A stretch of DNA of 64,000 nucleotides, taken from Taishania sp965247975 (GTDB lineage Bacteria; Bacteroidota; Bacteroidia; Flavobacteriales_D; Crocinitomicaceae). Positions 28,471 through 37,242 of the stretch are shown here, in pieces. Location: assembly GCA_965247975.1 (NCBI GenBank), contig OZ252050.1:620001-684000 (forward strand), in the 5' to 3' direction. The position numbers and the translations under genes are program-made. The number at the start of each line of letters is the position of its first letter. Within the stretch, counting starts at the first letter, position 1. The notes beneath the pieces were generated by a model. It was not told the DNA's origin. It did not search any database and saw nothing but the letters and a program-made list of their open reading frames with translations.

Positions 28471-30644
28471 GTTTTTTCAATGCTAAACCAAACGATGGGT
28501 AACGCTTTAGTAGGATCAGTTACAATTAAATCAGGATATTCAAGTATCCAAGTTCCTTTGCGGCTACTTTTAAAGGTAGATTTGCTTATTTCCTTGCCAT
28601 TTGATAACCAGGTTACCGTGTAACTTTCTTTGCGCTGCAATCCTTCAATTGATAGGCGATCTTTTTTAGAACCATCGGTCCATTTAAAATTGACTTTGGA
28701 TTTAAATGCCATGTTATTAGGAACATAATAGGGATCGTTACAAACACTATCAATTTTGCTTGTAAAATAATTTTCTGTCAAATTCCGAACATAGCCCACA
28801 GCTTTGGATTGATTGCTTGCAATGTAATACTGTGTTTCCTTAATTGCTGTATCGTCTGATCGATTTAATTTGGATTTTTGACGGCCTTGGACCCATTTAC
28901 CATCTCCTTGAGAAAATACAGGAATTAAATAATTTTGTGACAATTTCAAGGATGAAAGGATGGATGTCCAGAGTTTAATTTCATGCGGACGAAAGCCATT
29001 CCATAAGTGATAACCAGCAAACCCCATCATTTGTATAGATTGATTATCAATCATTATGTCTGAATAATCACTGCAAACTAAAAAATTCTCAGATGGTCCT
29101 CCTTCTGATATGATGATTGGTTTATTGAATAGCACAAAATAGTCGTTGATCATTTTTGCATAGCTATTTTCGCCATCATCGAAGCCGTTATTGCCTTTTT
29201 TTTGGGATTTCGAAATGATATAACGATTTGGTGCGCTCGAATAAGGGTTCATTCCGATAATATCAACGTAAGGAGAATAGAGGCTGCTGTCTAGCACAAT
29301 GAATCCATCTGGTCTCCATGCAGGACCTGTTGTATTTATCCCGACTAACTGATTTTTATGGTCTAAATCAACTTTTATGTACTTGCTGATTCGGTTTTGG
29401 TAATTATTTAAAGCACGTACAACTTCGTTGTGTAAAGGGTGATCTGGAAATAAATAGGGTTCTTGTGAATTTGTTTCACTCCAAAATTGATCCAAATGAT
29501 ACGGTTCACTTAATATTTCAAATTCGTAAATACTAGTCGAATATCCATAACGAGCAACATAATAGCGTGTTCGTTGTTCATGATGTTTTAGATCATCTTC
29601 AATTAAAAACATTTCGTGCGGTTGTTTTTTTCCTGGTCGATCGTTGTAACCGTAAACTGGATAACGGTCGTTTTTGTCCCATTCCTTGAAGTAATTGTAA
29701 TGATCCCAATCCCAATCGTAAAAATAATAGTCACCAAAATTCATGAATGCCTCTTGCATCATAAAATTAAATAGAATTAATCCATCGTATTTTTCAGAAA
29801 GCTCTATTAATCGGTCTTGCTCCCATGCATAATGCAGACGATTGAAATAGTTGCCTTTTTCTTCGAATTCTATTGCATTGGACCAAGGAGTTTGAATGGT
29901 TCTTATATATTTCCCACCTTCTTTATAATAATCTTCAATCCTATCTAAATATATTTGCCATGAATTTGGAGTAGCTGCCTTGTTTAATTTATCAGGTTCT
30001 AATTCTGGATTTTTTAAATTGTGGTATGCTACTACTTCATCATCAGGAGCACAAAAGTTGTTTCCAACAGGGAAAATAATTTCGCCAGCCCTTTGTAAAT
30101 TCCTTTTATTTGAGTGCACAGAGACAAACCCTTTCGAATTGCTTTCTACAACGTTAAATGTTATGTTCTCAGACTTATTCAAAAGTGATTGTCGCACCTT
30201 TAACGTAACTTCACAATTCCATTTACCGGATTTTGTAGGTGCAAATCTTATGCGCATTGGGTAGTTCGTCTTCTTGAAATCCCAATCATTGGTTTTTTGG
30301 TTAATCGTGTAATCAGCATAATAAAATCCTTCTACTCTTTGCTTTTCGCCAGATGCTTCATGAGTAAAATGTGCTTCCACATCAAGTTGCCATTCTAAAA
30401 AAGGATTTAATTTTTGATTTCCAGGTACCTTTTCTTTGTTTAAAAACGCGTTTACCGCTTTTAAAGTGCTCTCTGGAAGTTCAACACCAAGCTCTAATTT
30501 ATTGAATTTCGCAATTTCATTCGTCGAACCATCATTCAAGATAGATACTTTTAAAATATTTTGATTCTCTACGACAGTATTTAAGGATGAGAATTGACCA
30601 AAACAGCTGAATGAAATAAGGGAAATTAAAATTGAAATTCGCAT
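28464..30644 (-). CDS. DUF5060-containing secreted glycoside-hydrolase-like protein
   Basis: Signal peptide (ISILISLISFSCFGQ), then a DUF5060 beta domain at about residues 60-170 (NPFLEWQLDVEAHFTH, PTKSGKWNCEVTLKV). A TIM-barrel glycosidase-like domain follows to about 600 (GNYFNRLHYAWEQDRLIELS, YEFEILSEPYHLD, NPYSSAPNRYI, KPIIISEGGPSE). Two conserved acidic positions are candidate acid/base (about 378) and nucleophile (about 511). A beta domain closes the protein. Substrate is likely a polysaccharide but unknown; no SusCD or other CAZyme gene is near. No T9SS sorting domain is seen. Confidence 0.78.
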   Translation of the reverse strand: MRISILISLISFSCFGQFSSLNTVVENQNILKVSILNDGSTNEIAKFNKLELGVELPESTLKAVNAFLNKEKVPGNQKLNPFLEWQLDVEAHFTHEASGEKQRVEGFYYADYTINQKTNDWDFKKTNYPMRIRFAPTKSGKWNCEVTLKVRQSLLNKSENITFNVVESNSKGFVSVHSNKRNLQRAGEIIFPVGNNFCAPDDEVVAYHNLKNPELEPDKLNKAATPNSWQIYLDRIEDYYKEGGKYIRTIQTPWSNAIEFEEKGNYFNRLHYAWEQDRLIELSEKYDGLILFNFMMQEAFMNFGDYYFYDWDWDHYNYFKEWDKNDRYPVYGYNDRPGKKQPHEMFLIEDDLKHHEQRTRYYVARYGYSTSIYEFEILSEPYHLDQFWSETNSQEPYLFPDHPLHNEVVRALNNYQNRISKYIKVDLDHKNQLVGINTTGPAWRPDGFIVLDSSLYSPYVDIIGMNPYSSAPNRYIISKSQKKGNNGFDDGENSYAKMINDYFVLFNKPIIISEGGPSENFLVCSDYSDIMIDNQSIQMMGFAGYHLWNGFRPHEIKLWTSILSSLKLSQNYLIPVFSQGDGKWVQGRQKSKLNRSDDTAIKETQYYIASNQSKAVGYVRNLTENYFTSKIDSVCNDPYYVPNNMAFKSKVNFKWTDGSKKDRLSIEGLQRKESYTVTWLSNGKEISKSTFKSSRKGTWILEYPDLIVTDPTKALPIVWFSIEKTQ

Positions 30645-30738
30645 GAATAAAAAGTATTATATAATAAACTTAAAAGCATAAATGGCTCTGAAAGATGAAA
30701 TTAAGAATTAATTGAATGAGTAAGGCCTATGTTTTCAA

Positions 30739-31905
30739 TTATTTTTTTCTAAGCCATTTCGGTAAAATGATGGCACCAATGAATAAATAAGGGAAGTAGG
30801 AGATTAACCTCCAGATAATTGCAAGTCCAGCCAATAAAACAGCAGATGATGCATATGGAGCAAGTAATTCACTAAATGCATATTCAGCAACACCACTTCC
30901 GCCGGGTGTAGGACTGATTAACATAAAAAGCCAAAGCACTAATTGTTTTCCAAGCAATTGCATGTGCTCAAGCAGATTGAAACCAATAAAAGCCTGTAAA
31001 AGCGCATTGATAACCAAATACCTCGAAATCCAACTCATCAAGGTTGCGCCAAAAACCTTTAACCAGTAAATGATAGGCTCTTTGCGCATAACGGCAGAAG
31101 TCACTTCAATGTCAGCACCTGTTTGAATGGCTCCATTTTTCCACCTTCTTAAAATAGGTAAGGAGAAAATAGCTTTGAGAAATTTAGAAGCAAGTTTTGG
31201 CCAAACGAAAATGGACAGAAATAAAAATAAACATGCTGCAAAAATAATGCTGAATCCAAGCCAAAAGAACCAATAAAGCCCTTCCTGGTTGTCCATCGAC
31301 TTTGGAAATAAATCGTTCGTGGAAATGAAAATAAAAACAATTGGGATCAAAACAATGTAAAACAAATTGTCCATCATTGCTGTAATAAATACGATAGCGG
31401 TCGATCGACCTAATGGAATTTTTTCTTTGTTTAAGATGAACATGGCAACGGTCGCTCCACCGACAACACCTGGTGTTAATGCAGACGCAAACTCCCAAAT
31501 TAAAATCACATATGTGCTTGCTTTCCAACTAAGTTCGTTTTTTGTCAATAAGCGAATTCGTAGGATGTAGAAAAAATCACGACTTACCATTAATAAAATT
31601 GCCAAAAGGAAATAGAAATAGGATTTGGCTGACCAATTTATTTCATTGATTGCATCGTATAGATTTAATTGACGATAATCTCCTTTGGCGACTTTTTGAA
31701 ATTCAATGGATAAATTTGTATCAACTTTACCATTTTTATTTGTGTCCATCCATTCGTAAGTTCCAGTGCCGTCATTTACTCTTACAAATTGTGTTTCACT
31801 AAGCGCTGAATAAAGCAAATAACTGGCAATTGAAATACTGATAAAAATCGCTAATCCGATTTTCCAACCACTTAAATTTTTGGATATGACGGAATCATTC
31901 TCCAT
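30739..31905 (-). CDS. lysylphosphatidylglycerol synthase TM-region (UPF0104) family protein
   Basis: About eight membrane helices. The family strings GVVGGATVAMFILNKEKIPL and ISPTPGGSGVAEYAFSELL mark the flippase-like LPG synthase transmembrane domain, here without the soluble aminoacyl-transferase domain. A periplasmic insertion after the first helix (TGTYEWMDTNKNGKVDTN) has Asp/Asn residues like a calcium-binding loop. Function is not established; relatives are thought to translocate lipids. It overlaps the Ig-like lipoprotein gene by 11 bases. Confidence 0.82.
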   Translation of the reverse strand: MENDSVISKNLSGWKIGLAIFISISIASYLLYSALSETQFVRVNDGTGTYEWMDTNKNGKVDTNLSIEFQKVAKGDYRQLNLYDAINEINWSAKSYFYFLLAILLMVSRDFFYILRIRLLTKNELSWKASTYVILIWEFASALTPGVVGGATVAMFILNKEKIPLGRSTAIVFITAMMDNLFYIVLIPIVFIFISTNDLFPKSMDNQEGLYWFFWLGFSIIFAACLFLFLSIFVWPKLASKFLKAIFSLPILRRWKNGAIQTGADIEVTSAVMRKEPIIYWLKVFGATLMSWISRYLVINALLQAFIGFNLLEHMQLLGKQLVLWLFMLISPTPGGSGVAEYAFSELLAPYASSAVLLAGLAIIWRLISYFPYLFIGAIILPKWLRKK

Positions 31906-33454
31906 CGTTGGTTTTGTTAGGAGCTAGTGACACATTTATTTCCCAATTCGCACGGACTTTTGTGGGTTCATTAAAGATAAAGATTTTTTCTGGCATTAGT
32001 TTCGTGTAAAAATCTCCTGTATCCCATATTCCATTGCTATTCACATCATCAATTACTTTGAAGGTATAATCTCCAGGAAGTAAATTGTCAAGAAGCGAAA
32101 TCTTACTATCAACAATTGACAAAGTGCGTACTTTTTTATCTGCCAAATAAACTTCAAGGATAATGGAATGGTTAAATTTTGAATGATCTAACACAATGCT
32201 CCCCACTTCTTTTTGTTTGGTCACACCAATAGAAAAGTTGGTTTTAGGATGCGTTGCCTGAGATGAACCAACGAGTGCACCATTTTCAAATTGTATGATT
32301 AAATTATCTATGTTGGATTTATCTAAGTTAATTTTTAACGAATTGCCAATTGTTTGAAAAGAATAATTCGTTAAGCGAGAAGAATCTTTCTGATTCAAGA
32401 GTTTAATCAATGAGGTATCTAATTTAGCGATTTGATCCAGACAAGTAAACTCAAGAGCTTCATTGTAAAGGACTTTATTGTTTGTAGGCCCTTGAATTTT
32501 TAGGACTTTGGCTTTGGATAATGGCATTCTTAAGTTAACAGTATCGTTTATTTCACTTCCTTTTGCTACTAATTCAATCGTTTTAGCGTCATTAGGGTTG
32601 AAATAAATGAAAATGCTATCTTGCGTAATACGATGAATAGTTGACTCTGAAATCAGTGTTTTATTCATTTCAAAGGTGACATTGTTTAGCGATCTATTTG
32701 CTCCAATAGAAAAAGCACCTGGTGCTTGGAATTGAAAAGTGGTAATTTTTGGCTTGAGTTTTGGCTGAAACAATGGAATGGGAATCGAATCAACAACGCT
32801 ACTTAAAAGTTCTATCGGAATCGCTTTGAATCCAATAGGTTCATTTTTAGTTATTTGTAGGTTGTTGTCTTTGTCGTTAAATGCGCGAACAAAATAAGTT
32901 CCTTGTTTAAGGTAATTGAACGTTGCTTCTCCTAGTTCATTGGTTTGAGAATAGTAGGTTGGTCGCAAACTATCTGCAGATGAAAACAAACCGACGATGA
33001 CCTTTTTTGCTGGAGTTTGCAAAAATGCATCTTTTACAAAACAAGTATATGTCAACGAATCAATTTGATCACCTGTTGAGAATACCAATTGCATAATTGA
33101 ATCATTGGATTCAGTAATATCTTGTATGGTTTTGTTCAAAAAGATAGAATAGGTTGTATTACTCTGCATAGGCTCCGACCAATTCAATGTTACTATCTTT
33201 CCTTTGGCTGTTGCATTGACTTTAAAGTCAGGCGGGACAACTTGAATTGTTTGAGCTGGATTATTTAATTTGATGAAATCGTCAAATTCAATGATTATCT
33301 CATTTGTCGTGACGTTTGTCCCTTTGTTTTCAGGAGTCATTTTTTTTATTTCAGGCGCTTTTTCATCTTGAGGTCCACCCGAAATGGTTCCAACTTGAGC
33401 ACATGAGCTCAATAGAATCGCAGAAAGTAAGTATATTAATATTCTGCCAACCAT
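31895..33454 (-). CDS. Ig-like (Big_5) domain lipoprotein
   Basis: Lipobox AILLSSC (Cys18), then TISGGPQDEKAPEIKKMTPE and NEIIIEFDDFIKL, the start of a bacterial SbsA-type Ig-like domain seen in many Bacteroidota lipoproteins. A carboxypeptidase-like beta sandwich follows (LGEATFNYLKQGTYFVRAFNDKDNNLQI), and a C-terminal one (LLPGDYTFKVIDDVNSNGIW). It has 519 residues and is probably exposed at the cell envelope. Function unknown. It overlaps the fRMsr gene upstream by 19 bases and the UPF0104 gene downstream by 11. Confidence 0.8.
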   Translation of the reverse strand: MVGRILIYLLSAILLSSCAQVGTISGGPQDEKAPEIKKMTPENKGTNVTTNEIIIEFDDFIKLNNPAQTIQVVPPDFKVNATAKGKIVTLNWSEPMQSNTTYSIFLNKTIQDITESNDSIMQLVFSTGDQIDSLTYTCFVKDAFLQTPAKKVIVGLFSSADSLRPTYYSQTNELGEATFNYLKQGTYFVRAFNDKDNNLQITKNEPIGFKAIPIELLSSVVDSIPIPLFQPKLKPKITTFQFQAPGAFSIGANRSLNNVTFEMNKTLISESTIHRITQDSIFIYFNPNDAKTIELVAKGSEINDTVNLRMPLSKAKVLKIQGPTNNKVLYNEALEFTCLDQIAKLDTSLIKLLNQKDSSRLTNYSFQTIGNSLKINLDKSNIDNLIIQFENGALVGSSQATHPKTNFSIGVTKQKEVGSIVLDHSKFNHSIILEVYLADKKVRTLSIVDSKISLLDNLLPGDYTFKVIDDVNSNGIWDTGDFYTKLMPEKIFIFNEPTKVRANWEINVSLAPNKTNDGE

Positions 33455-33915
33455 TGTGCTATTTCGTTTAAATACAGCGCATCGATAGAATCAAAGTTAT
33501 TTAAATGGTCACTGTCAACATCTAAAACTCCAATTACATTCCCCGTTTTGTTGATAATTGGAACAACAATTTCACTTTTCGAATCCGAACTACATGCAAT
33601 GTGTCCAGGAAAAGCTTCAACATTTGGTACGATGATCGTTTCTTTGGTTGACCATGATTTACCACAAACACCTTTGTCGAATTTAATCCGTGTACAAGCA
33701 ATTGGACCTTGAAATGGACCAAGCACTAATTCATCGTTTTTTACCAAGTAGAAACCAATCCATAAAAAGCCAAAGGTTTGTTTAAGAGCTGCAGAAATGT
33801 TTGCTAAATTGGCAATTTCATCCTTTTCTCCATCAATTAAAGCGGCAATTTGAGGCAGTAGGTTTTTATACTGCTCTTCTTTCGATCCTTGAATATGAAT
33901 AAGATTTTCTGCCAT
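33436..33915 (-). CDS. msrC: GAF-fold free methionine-(R)-sulfoxide reductase
   Basis: Reduces free methionine-R-sulfoxide in the cytoplasm. The GAF fold includes FGFLWIGFYLV, LVLGPFQGPIACTRIKF, GVCGKSW and GHIACSSDSKSEIVVPI. The three functional cysteines fall at residues 74, 84 and 108, the same spacing as Cys84, Cys94 and Cys118 of the E. coli enzyme. It is 159 residues, the family length. It is the first gene of an overlapping trio with the Ig-like lipoprotein and UPF0104 protein. Confidence 0.9.
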   Translation of the reverse strand: MAENLIHIQGSKEEQYKNLLPQIAALIDGEKDEIANLANISAALKQTFGFLWIGFYLVKNDELVLGPFQGPIACTRIKFDKGVCGKSWSTKETIIVPNVEAFPGHIACSSDSKSEIVVPIINKTGNVIGVLDVDSDHLNNFDSIDALYLNEIAQWLAEY

Positions 33916-33978
33916 GTTAAAATGCTAGAACAAAGTTGTTGTTTTTAAACGGAATAAACAAATATGAGCGCTTCCCGC

Positions 33979-34404
33979 TTAGCGAAAAAAGAAGTAAAGA
34001 AACAAATACCTTGAAAATTTACCAAAGAGCATCAATAAACTGAATGAGATAAATTTTACACGAAAATATCCGCACGCAACTGCAAGTGGGTCACCAACAA
34101 AGGGTAACCAAGTTATAAGTCCAATCCAAATGCCATATTTTTGAATGCGCTCCCTAAATGAATCAATTTTTTGTTCATTCATTCCTAATTTATTAAGCCA
34201 TTTGGGATTACCTAAATATCCTAAGCCGTAGTTGGTCATTCCACCAAAAAAATTTCCAATTGTTGCTACGGAGATTACTATTGCGGGTTGATAATCTGCC
34301 AACAAAAAACCGACAAATAGTAGTTCTGAACTAAAAGGTAAAATGGTTGCGGCAAGAAAGCTTCCTATAAACAATCCAATATAGCCAAGTTCGATATAAT
34401 TCAT
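33979..34404 (-). CDS. YqaA/DedA family membrane protein
   Basis: A 141-residue protein with four membrane helices. ATILPFSSELLFVGFLLAD, GNFFGGMTNYGLGYLG and LPFVGDPLAVACGYFRV are the YqaA-type SNARE-associated/DedA strings. DedA proteins have been linked to lipid carrier recycling and membrane homeostasis; its own role is unknown. The start is 8 bases from the edge of the repeat at 34412-34533. Confidence 0.85.
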   Translation of the reverse strand: MNYIELGYIGLFIGSFLAATILPFSSELLFVGFLLADYQPAIVISVATIGNFFGGMTNYGLGYLGNPKWLNKLGMNEQKIDSFRERIQKYGIWIGLITWLPFVGDPLAVACGYFRVKFISFSLLMLFGKFSRYLFLYFFFR

Positions 34405-34411
34405 AAAAAAA

Positions 34412-34533
34412 GGGGCTGTCTAAAAAGTGCCAAAATTTCGTTATACTTGATTCAAAAATGCTCTTTTACTTGAGTAAACTCCGCTTTTTTCATCTTCGAA
34501 AGCCTCATTTTCGCACTTTTTAGTTCAGCCTCC
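34412..34533. repeat. MITE-like palindromic element
   Basis: The ends form an inverted repeat: TAAAAAGTGC at 34421-34430 and GCACTTTTTA at 34513-34522, each flanked by a GGCTG-type end (GGGGCTGTC, and CAGCCTCC on the other side). The inside has a short hairpin TTTACTTGAGTAAA. There is no open frame. It looks like a short non-autonomous repeat, or a chromosomal palindromic repeat, between the YqaA gene and the T9SS gene. Confidence 0.65.
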
Positions 34534-34543
34534 GAAAAATTAA

Positions 34544-34578
34544 AAGGGCTGTCTAATTTTGAGACAGCCCTTCAAAGA
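34544..34578 (-). terminator. terminator of the T9SS type A gene
   Basis: On the minus strand AAGGGCTGTCT and AGACAGCCCTT form an 11-bp stem with a seven-base loop, followed by TTAATTTTT. It lies about 30 bases past the stop at 34600. Confidence 0.9.
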
Positions 34579-34599
34579 TATAAGAGGATTAGAAATGAA

Positions 34600-36390
34600 T
34601 TATCTAATTACAACTCTTTCTGTTTTTTTATTGTTGTCATTTGTAATTTCAACTACATAAACACCAGCACCAAATGAACTTAAATCTAATGTTGTTGCCG
34701 TATTTGATGTTTTGGAAGTGATTTGTTTTCCGCTAATATCGAAAACAGTAATTGTATTTTCCGTTCCATTATCATTCGAAATAGTAACATTTCCTGTTGA
34801 CGGATTTGGGTAAACATTTACGTTATCTAACATAGAAATATTTTCAACTGCTAACGATGGATCAAAATTCAAACGAACATATGGAGACCATCCCCAACCA
34901 TTGAACCAGTTTTCAGCATCAGCTGCACCAAAAGGACCATAACATGCCGTTGAAAAGTCATCGTCACCAGCTGTTGATCCTGTCACATTTAATTTTTTCG
35001 CAAGAGGTCCAGCAAATTTTTCTACAAAGGCAATGTAACTTGTGCCGGCCGTCAATGTGACAGGTGCTGGTAATTCAATCAAAGAAAATGGTGATGATAA
35101 ATCAGCACCTGTTACAGTATAATATTGTTCTGTGATGAAATTAAGATCATCTTGAATACTTTCTGACGTCATTTCATAAATCGCAACTCTTACTTCTTGA
35201 CCACCATTACTAACTGTTGTTCCAGTTGCGAATTTCACATTAATTGCACTAACATCTTGGGTATTCACCATACGGTAAACATTACCGATTGATGTTGCTA
35301 CACTGTCATTTGGAAATCCTCTTGCTACTGTTCCGCCATAATCATGTCCAAAAACCCAATTTGTCAGTTCAAGGGCATTTGTTCCGGTGTTGTTCGTTAA
35401 ATCATCATCTGCAGGAATAGAAATGTCTACAACATAATTACCGATTGCATTTGGAGTATACGAAGTAGTTTGCCAAATTGTGTCTGAAGCAGCACTTATA
35501 AGTGAAACTGTAACATTTTCGTTGTGCACTTCTCCACCATTTAATTTGATAGAAATATTAACTGGTTGTGCAACGAAATCATTAAGTCCAGCATTTTCTA
35601 ATGCTATACCAATTATCATAGGTGCTGCTTGTCCTAAAGGAATCATCGAATAATTATAATCATTCACTAAATCTCCAACAAAAACTTCTTCAACACTCAC
35701 ATCATTGTCTGCAGGAGTGAAGATTTTTACATCATCTACACACCATCCATATCCTGATCCGAAAGAATCATCTCCTGATGGACTTGCCCAACGGAAACGC
35801 ACCATGACAGAAGCTTCTCCACCGATGAATGGAGTTGCATCTAATTCAATAGTGTTTTGTACTGCAGGGTCGTTTGTTACTTCTGCTGTATTTACTTGCA
35901 CTCCAGACCAAGTAGTTCCACCATCTGTTGAAAATTCTATCCAAGTTTCGTCTGTATTAAAGGCACGATATCTTTGCTCAAATGAAATTCTCAAACTAGG
36001 ATAAGCTGTGAAATCTTGTGCTGTGTTGAAAGTCAACGTTGCGTTTTGCGCATCTACTGGCGGAGCAAGTAAAAATTGTACTCCATTAAAAACACCAAAT
36101 CCGTTTGCTGCAGTTGAGGTCGTATTTGCTCCCATGTATTGCGTTACTTGTGCAGGTGTTGTTGAAACAATCTGCCATTGACCTTGAATGTTTGCTGCGC
36201 CAATTGTCCAATCAGCTGCTGTAGAAAAATCATCCTCCCAAACAATTACACCTAATGCTTTTTCAGCTTTAGAAGGTTTCATAGGTTTGGTGCTATTATT
36301 TTCCGAGATCTCCAATAACGGACCGCTCATTTGTGCCATTGTAAATAGACTATAAGTCAATGCAAATGCACTTAAGTAAATTTTTTTCAT
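34600..36390 (-). CDS. secreted protein with T9SS type A sorting domain
   Basis: A signal peptide (KKIYLSAFALTYSLFTMAQ) is followed by a jelly-roll-like region at about residues 50-230. In it are WEDDFSTAADW, ISFEQRYRAF, WIEFSTDGGTTW and YGWCVDDVKIFTPAD, a pattern found in adhesin-like choice-of-anchor domains. More beta domains follow. The C-terminal 75 residues (NVYPNPSTGNVTI, ITVFDISGKQIT, GVYVVEITNDN, KKTERVVIR) are a Por secretion (type A) sorting domain. The protein is exported by the T9SS and probably attached to the surface. Role unknown. Confidence 0.88.
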   Translation of the reverse strand: MKKIYLSAFALTYSLFTMAQMSGPLLEISENNSTKPMKPSKAEKALGVIVWEDDFSTAADWTIGAANIQGQWQIVSTTPAQVTQYMGANTTSTAANGFGVFNGVQFLLAPPVDAQNATLTFNTAQDFTAYPSLRISFEQRYRAFNTDETWIEFSTDGGTTWSGVQVNTAEVTNDPAVQNTIELDATPFIGGEASVMVRFRWASPSGDDSFGSGYGWCVDDVKIFTPADNDVSVEEVFVGDLVNDYNYSMIPLGQAAPMIIGIALENAGLNDFVAQPVNISIKLNGGEVHNENVTVSLISAASDTIWQTTSYTPNAIGNYVVDISIPADDDLTNNTGTNALELTNWVFGHDYGGTVARGFPNDSVATSIGNVYRMVNTQDVSAINVKFATGTTVSNGGQEVRVAIYEMTSESIQDDLNFITEQYYTVTGADLSSPFSLIELPAPVTLTAGTSYIAFVEKFAGPLAKKLNVTGSTAGDDDFSTACYGPFGAADAENWFNGWGWSPYVRLNFDPSLAVENISMLDNVNVYPNPSTGNVTISNDNGTENTITVFDISGKQITSKTSNTATTLDLSSFGAGVYVVEITNDNNKKTERVVIR

Positions 36391-36462
36391 AGTTCTTTTC
36401 GATTTTAATGTCAGCTAAAATACAACATTTCATTAACAATTGAAAACATCAACCCACCATTG

Positions 36463-37242
36463 TCAAATTTTAACATTTCGGTCTTTTAAAAATGGTAATT
36501 TCAAACGTGTTTCTGCTAAATATTCTGCTTGTAACTTAGTCGCAAATACAATCTCTTTATCACCAACACTGTTAACATTTCCTAAAGCATCAATTAGTTG
36601 ACTTTGACCATTGTACCTTAGTTCTGTCTGGTCAACGCCAACACGGTTTACAGCCACAACATAACTCTGATTTTCGATGGCACGAGCTGGCAATAAATTA
36701 TTCCAATGCGAAATGCGCCTTTCGGGCCAATTGGCAACATACAATGACAAATCATAATTCGCTGCTCCATCGTTCATATAATTCAACGAAATTTCCGGAA
36801 ATCGCAAATCGTAACAAATTTGAAGGTTGATTTTCCAACCCAAGTAATTCACAATTGTATTCGATTTCCCAGCTTCAAAAATTTTATCTTCTCCAGCTAA
36901 GCCAAATGTTTTTCGTTTGTCATAACAAACTAAATCACCAGATGGAAATACAAAAACTCCTCGGTTGAAATAGTGATTTTCTTCTTTGATAATAAGTGAA
37001 GTGTAAATCGCTGCGTTTTTCTCAAAAGCCATTTTTTCTAACCAGTCAATGGATTTGGAATTTGAATATGATTCAGCCAAAGATTCTGCATTCATAGAAA
37101 AACCAGTATTAAACATTTCTGGCAACAAAATCAAATCGGTTGGTTCTGAATTGGTCAGAAGTCGCTCGTAGTTTTGGAAATTGGCTTCTTTGTCTTCCCA
37201 GATTTGATCTGCTTGAACCAATGTTACTCTTAAATCTTGCAT
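36463..37242 (-). CDS. nitrilase-superfamily omega-amidase
   Basis: The catalytic triad is Glu42 (LPEMFNTGF), Lys109 (CYDKRKTF) and Cys143 (QICYDLRFPE). At 259 residues it matches the YafV/omega-amidase group, which hydrolyses 2-oxoglutaramate or 2-oxosuccinamate. It overlaps a methionine/glutamine-type aminotransferase gene by 13 bases. That arrangement fits the transaminase-omega-amidase route: the aminotransferase uses glutamine as amino donor, for example to regenerate methionine from 4-methylthio-2-oxobutanoate, and this enzyme removes the ketoacid product. The pairing is inferred from neighbourhood. Confidence 0.9.
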   Translation of the reverse strand: MQDLRVTLVQADQIWEDKEANFQNYERLLTNSEPTDLILLPEMFNTGFSMNAESLAESYSNSKSIDWLEKMAFEKNAAIYTSLIIKEENHYFNRGVFVFPSGDLVCYDKRKTFGLAGEDKIFEAGKSNTIVNYLGWKINLQICYDLRFPEISLNYMNDGAANYDLSLYVANWPERRISHWNNLLPARAIENQSYVVAVNRVGVDQTELRYNGQSQLIDALGNVNSVGDKEIVFATKLQAEYLAETRLKLPFLKDRNVKI

